Source: CADCWN01 sp039810045
GTDB lineage: Bacteria; Chloroflexota; Chloroflexia; Thermomicrobiales; CADCWN01
Direction: 5' to 3'
Length of the DNA stretch: 11,470 nt
Assembly: GCA_039810045.1 (NCBI GenBank)
Contig: JBDHWF010000122.1
Location: forward strand, 1 to 11,470
This document shows, piece by piece, positions 7,147 through 11,470 of the stretch. The translations under genes were made by a program, and so were the position numbers. Position 1 is the stretch's first letter, and each line of letters begins with the position of its first letter. Under the pieces are notes generated by a model. The model worked only from the letters and a program-made list of their open reading frames with translations, ran no database searches and was not told the origin of the DNA.

Positions 7147-7561
7147 TGACTGCTCCCTGGATAGTTCGCATCTGCGCAGTTGACGGCGATAGGCCCTGGC
7201 TGGCGATCAGTTAGTTCACTCAAGTATACGCAACGAAAGCGCTGGATGTGTGCCTAGAGTATCAAGCGACTACCTGAAACGTGCAACACCGTTTTTCCGT
7301 TAATGATAGTGTGCTAGGTAGTTAGTAGCTGAATGCCAGACTAACAAGCACTACTGTTGACCAGGGCAAGAGGATACTGATGCGAACTGGTCAAAATCGA
7401 TCGTTCAGGGGAGAATAGAAGTAGCTTCTGCGTAAACCAGCATCCTTTGGTGTCAGAATTGCAGCAACTTGGTGGTTTTCAGGAACAGCAACCCACTCTC
7501 CAGCGTTATAGTTGATAGAGGTTCTTGTACGAAGGGCCACTAGCACAAAGGAGCGTGAAGA
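7147..7561. other. 415-bp intergenic stretch without a convincing gene
   Basis: The region lies between the divergent gatD and small plus-strand genes and is visibly richer in A and T than its surroundings. It holds weak promoter-like hexamers for gatD on the minus strand (TATACT at 7228-7223; TTGCAC 7286-7281 with GATACT 7263-7258, 17-nt spacing), none strong enough to call. It also holds an 8-bp inverted repeat (7357-7394). A minus-strand frame ending at 7391 has protein-like composition over about 40 codons but no start of its own outside the antisense of the 66-aa gene. No RNA gene fold was recognised. Confidence 0.5.
7357..7394. repeat. 8-bp inverted repeat, possible operator
   Basis: TTGACCAG (7357-7364) is exactly mirrored by CTGGTCAA (7387-7394) across 22 nt. 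It lies in the divergent region upstream of both gatD and the 66-aa gene. The half-site spacing would suit a dimeric regulator on one face of the helix. Chance occurrence is quite possible. Confidence 0.3.
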
Positions 7562-7762
7562 ATGCCAGAGAAAGACCAGAATGATACTGCTACTCAGGCA
7601 GATGCAGCGGGGAATCTGGCGCGGCAAGACGAAGATATTACTCCTGAACAGCAGGAATGGTTTCGACTGGCCGGATTTACCCGCGCTGAATGGCAGCGAC
7701 TTGTCTATGCTCGTTGGCGCTACCGCCAAGGGTTACTTACTGATTCTCCAGTAGAAGAGTAG
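7562..7762 (+). CDS. Small hypothetical protein (66 aa)
   Basis: I do not recognise a family. The product has an acidic, probably disordered N-terminal third (residues 1-27, many D, E, Q, N). A compact basic and aromatic stretch of about 30 residues follows, with W33, F34, F39, W44, Y49, W52 and Y54, which could form two short amphipathic helices. It has no signal peptide or membrane segment. Support for it being real is an excellent ribosome site (AAAGGAG, 8 nt before the ATG) and a segmented composition with a clear stop at 7760-7762. Two overlapping frames (one on each strand) have less credible products. Together with the next small gene it forms a plus-strand pair ahead of the hairpin at 8029-8062. 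The function is unknown; binding to nucleic acid or a protein partner through the aromatic basic half is only a guess. Confidence 0.68.
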   Translation: MPEKDQNDTATQADAAGNLARQDEDITPEQQEWFRLAGFTRAEWQRLVYARWRYRQGLLTDSPVEE

Positions 7763-7828
7763 CCACGAAGCGGCACAGATATTGCGTAGTCGATCATAGG
7801 TGATTGGCGTGATAAAGAGAGTAGCCTT

Positions 7829-8005
7829 ATGGCCGGGTCAGAAAAGCAAGCAGGACAGAAGCTGGTAGAGCAGGTTAGAGAGGCCGTAGACCGTCTGGCT
7901 GAAGCGTTAGACACGTTATTGCATGGGCCGCGACCGGCTCCGGCATACGTGCCAGTACGCCGACCAACGCCAGGGCGTCGTCCAGCTTCGCGTAGCCACT
8001 ACTAA
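7829..8005 (+). CDS. Small hypothetical protein with helix and proline-arginine tail (58 aa)
   Basis: An ATG at 7829 opens a 58-codon frame ending in TAA at 8003-8005. Residues 4-31 are highly charged with heptad-like hydrophobic spacing (LVEQVREAVDRLAEALDTLL) and should form an amphipathic helix or coiled coil. Residues 33-55 are rich in proline and arginine (GPRPAPAYVPVRRPTPGRRP), probably extended and strongly basic. No membrane segment or signal peptide is seen. The ribosome site is only fair (AAAGAGAG ending 7 nt before the ATG). It follows the 66-aa gene by 66 bp on the same strand and ends 23 bp before a strong hairpin, which supports it as the last gene of a short transcript. I do not recognise the family. 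Oligomerisation by the helix with an RNA-, DNA- or membrane-binding tail is inferred from composition alone. Confidence 0.58.
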   Translation: MAGSEKQAGQKLVEQVREAVDRLAEALDTLLHGPRPAPAYVPVRRPTPGRRPASRSHY

Positions 8006-8028
8006 TTGCCTACACTGTGAAGATGAAC

Positions 8029-8070
8029 GTAGTCCCCAGCGCGAACTCGCGCTGGGGACTACTGCTTTTG
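8029..8070 (+). terminator. Hairpin terminator between the small genes and the methyltransferase
   Basis: A perfect 15-bp stem (8029-8043 with 8048-8062) closes on AACT. On the plus strand it is followed by TGCTTTTG, a short imperfect T run, so a moderate intrinsic terminator for the two small genes. It also lies 31-64 nt past the stop of the convergent methyltransferase gene and could stop or protect that transcript, although on the minus strand no T run follows. Confidence 0.7.
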
Positions 8071-8092
8071 GGGTGACAGGGCCTTATGGTCT

Positions 8093-8809
8093 TTACGGTG
8101 CTGTCCGTTCGCCAGCGCCGTACATAAAGTAGGTCGCTGTTTCGCAAACGCGCACCTGCAAACCAGCCGCCGCACAACGCTCCGCTAAGGCTGCTGGCTC
8201 AAAGAAGTTCTTGACAATATGATACTCGCGTCCATCATTCAGTCGGCGCACCATTACCTGTTCGTCAATTGCAGGGAGTCGGTGGTCGGCGGCGGTGCTG
8301 CTCGGTTCGCGGCGACCATCGACAAAGAAGACGTGACCACCTGGACGAAGCGCGGAAGCAACCATCGCCAGAAAACCGTCTAGACGTTCAAGCGGGACAT
8401 GAGAGATCCAGAATCCGAAACAGACCGCGTCGTATTGGCGCGTTGGTTGCCAGGTAAAGAGATCCGCCAGCTGATAAGTTACTTTTTCGCCACCACGACC
8501 AGCTAGTTTTGCCTTGTTGATCGCGATCATCTCCGGCGAGGCATCGACAGCAGTCACTGAGCGAGCGGTCTGCACAAGGTGTTCAGTCCAGATTCCCGTG
8601 CCTGGGGCGAGTTCAAGCACGTCACCCGTAACCCCTAGCGCATCATAGGCCGCGAAGACTGCTGCTGCTTCGTTATGCCAACGGGCGTTGGCTTCGGCCC
8701 CGTGGTCATAGCGCCCCTGACGATAGAACCATTCATCATATTCTGCTGCTCGCGCCTGGTAGTAGGCGACCATTTCAGCTAATGTGGTTGCGGATACTGA
8801 CTGGGCCAT
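8093..8809 (-). CDS. Class I SAM-dependent methyltransferase
   Basis: A 238-aa soluble protein with a Rossmann-like SAM-binding core. Motif I is VLELAPGTGIWTEHL (64-78) and the acidic strand is VTAVDASPEMI (85-95). LADLFTW (114-120) supplies the residue contacting the adenine, and ALRPGGHVFFVDG (153-165) is the usual post-IV strand. The N-terminal YYQARAAEYDEWFYRQG (16-32) is typical of small-molecule Methyltransf_11/25-type enzymes. The acceptor cannot be read from the sequence. I chose ATG 8809 because AAGGATAA precedes it and this start avoids the end of the upstream gene. An in-frame ATG at 8860 would add 17 residues and overlap the acyl-CoA synthetase by 26 bp. The 25-bp gap to that gene suggests co-transcription. 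Confidence 0.9.
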   Translation of the reverse strand: MAQSVSATTLAEMVAYYQARAAEYDEWFYRQGRYDHGAEANARWHNEAAAVFAAYDALGVTGDVLELAPGTGIWTEHLVQTARSVTAVDASPEMIAINKAKLAGRGGEKVTYQLADLFTWQPTRQYDAVCFGFWISHVPLERLDGFLAMVASALRPGGHVFFVDGRREPSSTAADHRLPAIDEQVMVRRLNDGREYHIVKNFFEPAALAERCAAAGLQVRVCETATYFMYGAGERTAP

Positions 8810-8834
8810 CGCTTTTATCCTTACGTGTCTTGCT

Positions 8835-10823
8835 TTACTGGGCCACGCCAATGGCTTCAACGGCGGCGGGGTTTTCCAGGGCTGTCGTATCGCCTAACGG
8901 TAAACCAAGGTAGCGGGCGCGAATGACGCGCCGCATCACTTTTGCATTGCGAGTCTTGGGCAGGTCGGCCACGAACATGATCGCTTCGGGCTTCAGCGCT
9001 CGACCCAGATCCGCTACGATCTGTGCTTCGATCCCTGCCCGGGTTTGCTCGTCCGGCTGATAGCCAGATTGGAGGACAACAAAGGTGACGATCGTATCAC
9101 CTTTGATTGGATGCGGGACACCAATTGCGGCGGCCTCTTGCACTGCTGGGTGACTTACTGCCGCTGATTCCACCTCGGCTGGCCCGACCCGCTTCCCCGC
9201 CACTTTGATCGTATCGTCTGAGCGCCCAAGGATATACCAGAAGCCATCGTCATCGATCTGGGCAAAGTCACCATGTACCCAGAGATCGGGGATACGTGAC
9301 CAGTAGGCCTCAATATAGCGGTCGGAGTCGCGCCAGAAGCCCCGCGTCATCCCGGGCCACGCATTGCGAATTACCAATTCGCCCACGGTGCCGCGTACCG
9401 CTTCGCCCTGATCGTTGACCACATCAACGGCAAGCCCAGGCACCGGGGCTGAGAAGCAGGTAGGCTTCAGCGGAAGGATTGTGAATGCGGAGAGAATGCC
9501 CCCAGAGATTTCGGTACCGCCAGAGTAGTTGATGATGGGGCAGCGACTACCGCCGATTTGCTCAAAGAACCACTGCCAGGGGCCGGGATTCCACGCTTCG
9601 CCACTCGAACCGAGAATACGTAACGATGAGAGATCATGGCGCTGCGGCCAATCATTGCCCTGGGCCATCAGTGCCCGGACAACCGTTGGCGCGATCCCGC
9701 AGACGGTGATCTTGTAGCGCTCGATCAGTTCCCAGAGGCGATCTGGTTGGGGGTAATCAGGAGTGCCTTCAAAGATAACCAGGGTAGCCCCCAGTGTGAG
9801 TGTACCGATGATCGCCCACGGCCCCATCATCCAGCCGAGATCGGTGAGCCAGAGTAAGGTATCGCTGGCCCCCAAATCAAAGCAGTGGGCGAGATCCTGC
9901 GTCGCCTTAATCGGGAACCCATCGTGGGTGTGGAGCGCCCCCTTTGGTTTGCCAGTTGTACCAGAGGTATAGATGATCATAAACGGATCTTCGGCGTCGG
10001 TGCGTACTGTCTCGAAGATGGGGGAGTGACTCGCCAGCAGTTGATCCCACCAGAGGTCACGCTCTGGCAGCATGGTGGTGCTGGCTTCGCCAAGTCGCCG
10101 CACAACAACGACGTTTTTCACTGATGGCGAGGTCGCGACGGCTTCATCGGCGGTAGCTTTCATCGGGACAACCTTCCCGCGACGGTAGAAACCATCTGCC
10201 GTGATCAGGCATCTGGCTTCGGCATCGCGCAGACGAGTGGCGACCGATTCTGCCCCGTAACCAGAGAAGATCGGAATGAAGATCGCCCCGATCTTGCCCA
10301 CTGCCAGCACCGCCACAATCGTTTCTACCAGCATCGGTAGGAAGATGCCAACGCGGTCGCCCTGTTGCACGCCGAGGGCCGTAAGTGCATTCGCCAGCTG
10401 GTTGGCTTCGTCGTGGAGTTGGCGGTAGGTGAGTTGCCTGGTCTGGCCGTCATCACCCTCCCAGATCAGCGCAATCTTGTTCGCGTGTTGCCCGTTGGCG
10501 TACTTATCAATGGCGTTATGAACCCAATTGTATGAGCCGCCGGGGAACCACCGTGCCCAGGCAGTTCCCCGTGAGTCGTCGAGGACGCGCTCGAACGGGG
10601 TATAGAACTGGAGGTCAAGGTCATCGACTACCGCCGCCCAAAACCACTCAGGGTCATGCGCGGCGCGGGCCAATAGTTCCTCGAATGAGTCGATCCCTTG
10701 CGCCACCATGAATCGCCGTAATCGACTCCGTTCAAGGTATTCTGCGCTTGGTCGCCAGACGATCTCTGGGCTGGCATTGTCATGCCCCACTGGCATTGGC
10801 GCTGTCATGCTTGTTCCCTTCAT
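8835..10823 (-). CDS. Acetyl-CoA-synthetase-like AMP-forming acyl-CoA ligase
   Basis: An adenylate-forming enzyme that activates a carboxylic acid to acyl-AMP and then acyl-CoA. The 662-aa product follows the ACS layout: an ACAS-type N-terminal segment (about 45-105), the phosphate loop IYTSGTTGKPKGALHTH (284-300), INYSGGTEISGG (431-442), the GDFAQIDDDGFWYILGRSDD stretch (518-537) with the hinge aspartate, and the C-terminal lysine K628 in PKTRNAKVMRRV. Acetyl-CoA synthetase has a tryptophan in the acyl pocket (a WWQTE-type motif). Here that position reads NYSGGTE, so acetate is unlikely to be the main substrate; acetoacetate, propionate-size, hydroxy or branched acids are options. The ATG at 10823 has GGTGAT upstream; ATG 10808 with AAGGGA 7 nt before it is an equally good start (657 aa). 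It lies 73 bp after cobQ and 25 bp before a methyltransferase gene. Confidence 0.9.
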   Translation of the reverse strand: MKGTSMTAPMPVGHDNASPEIVWRPSAEYLERSRLRRFMVAQGIDSFEELLARAAHDPEWFWAAVVDDLDLQFYTPFERVLDDSRGTAWARWFPGGSYNWVHNAIDKYANGQHANKIALIWEGDDGQTRQLTYRQLHDEANQLANALTALGVQQGDRVGIFLPMLVETIVAVLAVGKIGAIFIPIFSGYGAESVATRLRDAEARCLITADGFYRRGKVVPMKATADEAVATSPSVKNVVVVRRLGEASTTMLPERDLWWDQLLASHSPIFETVRTDAEDPFMIIYTSGTTGKPKGALHTHDGFPIKATQDLAHCFDLGASDTLLWLTDLGWMMGPWAIIGTLTLGATLVIFEGTPDYPQPDRLWELIERYKITVCGIAPTVVRALMAQGNDWPQRHDLSSLRILGSSGEAWNPGPWQWFFEQIGGSRCPIINYSGGTEISGGILSAFTILPLKPTCFSAPVPGLAVDVVNDQGEAVRGTVGELVIRNAWPGMTRGFWRDSDRYIEAYWSRIPDLWVHGDFAQIDDDGFWYILGRSDDTIKVAGKRVGPAEVESAAVSHPAVQEAAAIGVPHPIKGDTIVTFVVLQSGYQPDEQTRAGIEAQIVADLGRALKPEAIMFVADLPKTRNAKVMRRVIRARYLGLPLGDTTALENPAAVEAIGVAQ

Positions 10824-10843
10824 TCTGGTCTATCACCCTGGAT

Positions 10844-10853
10844 CACAATTGTG
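10844..10853. promoter_or_regulatory. Perfect palindrome at the predicted start site of the acyl-CoA ligase gene
   Basis: CACAATTGTG is a perfect 10-bp palindrome. It covers the expected transcription start (about 10851) of the promoter at 10858-10886, a typical place for a repressor operator. It is short, so the evidence is positional. Confidence 0.35.
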
Positions 10854-10857
10854 GCCT

Positions 10858-10886
10858 ATTGTCGTTCTGCCTGTGGCGTGCGTCAA
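10858..10886 (-). promoter_or_regulatory. Possible promoter for the acyl-CoA ligase gene
   Basis: On the minus strand TTGACG (10886-10881, five of six) is followed after 17 nt by GACAAT (10863-10858, four of six). It sits in the 73-bp gap just after the cobQ stop codon and would give a leader of about 28 nt. This suggests the ligase and methyltransferase can be expressed apart from cobQ. Confidence 0.45.
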
Positions 10887-10896
10887 GGATGCGCTA

Positions 10897-11470
10897 TCAG
10901 TTGTGCCGCAGCCCGATCAGTGCAGTGATTTCGTCGATGGCGAGATGCTCGCGGAGATGGGCAGCCAGACGATCAAATGGGTCGGTGGGTGGCGATTGGC
11001 CCCAATCAAGCGGGGAGATTCCGTGTTGCCGGGCAATATTGCGGAGGATCGCGGCGCGGACACTGTGGCTGGTAAAGAAGCCATGGAGATAGGTGCCGAA
11101 GATCAGGCCATCGCTGCTGATCGCGCCATCGGCACTTGGCATTGGCTGATTCTGCTGGTCGATCTGTACGACACGCGGCAGATCACTGGTACTCTCGCCC
11201 ATATGGATTTCATACCCAGCGATGGGTAAACCCGCTGCCCCAGCAAGGAGGCCGCTATTGGCGCTGACGATGCCAGTGGCCTGGACGGTGGTTTTCGTTT
11301 GGGCGAATGTCGTATGTAACGGGAGCAGGCCCAGACCGTCAATGCTGGGAATGGTCGATTCTACAGCGAAGGGGTCATTGATCGTGGTGCCAAGGATCTG
11401 AAAACCACCGCAGATCCCGATGATTGGGGTACCCACCTGGGCCAAGGCGATGATGGCGCGGTCGAGGCCG
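10897..11470 (-). CDS. cobQ: Cobyric acid synthase, C-terminal part (cut by window edge)
   Basis: CobQ amidates side chains of adenosylcobyrinic acid a,c-diamide using glutamine and ATP, in cobalamin biosynthesis or salvage. Only the last 190 residues of the glutamine amidotransferase domain are in the window; the frame stays open to the right edge, so the start is outside. Visible are the nucleophile cysteine in GICGGFQILG, the GLGLLPLHTTF stretch followed by KTT, the CobQ-specific AGYEIHMGES, and the catalytic histidine in GTYLHGFF. The YEIHMG motif separates it from CobB and from GatD. In-frame TTG at 11445 is internal, since family-like sequence (GLDRAIIA) continues upstream of it. The gene ends with TGA at 10899-10897, and no hairpin follows it. 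Confidence 0.93.
   Translation of the reverse strand, partial: GLDRAIIALAQVGTPIIGICGGFQILGTTINDPFAVESTIPSIDGLGLLPLHTTFAQTKTTVQATGIVSANSGLLAGAAGLPIAGYEIHMGESTSDLPRVVQIDQQNQPMPSADGAISSDGLIFGTYLHGFFTSHSVRAAILRNIARQHGISPLDWGQSPPTDPFDRLAAHLREHLAIDEITALIGLRHN

Noticed and set aside
7380..7418. 12-codon frame after an AGAGG motif in the 415-bp gap
   Set aside because: Too short to support; no attenuator hairpin or related codons follow that would make it a leader peptide.
7512..7754. 80-codon plus-strand frame overlapping the 66-aa gene
   Set aside because: It lacks a good ribosome site, whereas the 66-aa frame has AAAGGAG at the right distance; the product has no sensible segmentation.
10897..11445. 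Treating TTG 11445 as the start of a short stand-alone amidotransferase
   Set aside because: The frame remains open to the window edge with family-like residues upstream, and the YEIHMG motif marks full-length CobQ, so this is an internal codon of a cut gene.
1..11470. Mobile elements, CRISPR arrays, tRNA or rRNA genes
   Set aside because: No transposase or integrase motifs, regularly spaced repeats, or recognisable tRNA/rRNA sequence were seen on either strand.

Overview
The window looks like a chromosomal segment of a free-living bacterium with moderately high GC (roughly 55-58% by eye), most plausibly a member of the Chloroflexota (Chloroflexus-like). That assignment is inferred from the gene mix and overall protein flavour; no rRNA or other decisive marker is present. 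No phage, insertion sequence, CRISPR array, tRNA or rRNA was seen. Most of the window is ordinary housekeeping sequence with a few odd neighbourhoods.

Left part (1-2049): ribonuclease Y (rny) lies on the minus strand and ends in a textbook intrinsic terminator, a perfect 17-bp hairpin plus a T run. Its start faces a 348-bp divergent intergenic region with one good sigma70-type promoter for each side.

Plus-strand operon (2050-5054): two tandem paralogous polytopic membrane proteins of the UPF0104/AglD/MprF-N-terminal 'flippase-like' family are followed by undecaprenyl-diphosphatase (uppP). Spacings are 36-47 bp. The grouping suggests a shared role with lipid or lipid-carrier handling in the cell envelope.

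Minus-strand pair (5041-7146): a GatD-like glutamine amidotransferase (lipid II amidation family) is followed 30 bp downstream by a HemL-like class-III PLP aminotransferase with a perfect Shine-Dalgarno. The last codons of the aminotransferase overlap the end of uppP tail to tail by 14 bp. The usual GatD partner MurT is not in the window.

Middle (7147-8092): a 415-bp stretch without a convincing gene is followed by two small plus-strand genes (66 and 58 aa, neither recognised). A 15-bp hairpin then sits between them and the convergent methyltransferase.

Right part, minus strand (8093-11470): the 3' part of cobQ (cobyric acid synthase, cut by the window edge), then an acetyl-CoA-synthetase-like acyl-CoA ligase that seems to have its own promoter and a palindrome at its start site, then a class I SAM methyltransferase 25 bp further downstream. 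The cell-envelope genes (flippase-like pair, uppP, gatD) and the cobalamin/CoA-ligase genes are neighbours, but nothing in the sequence ties them into one pathway.
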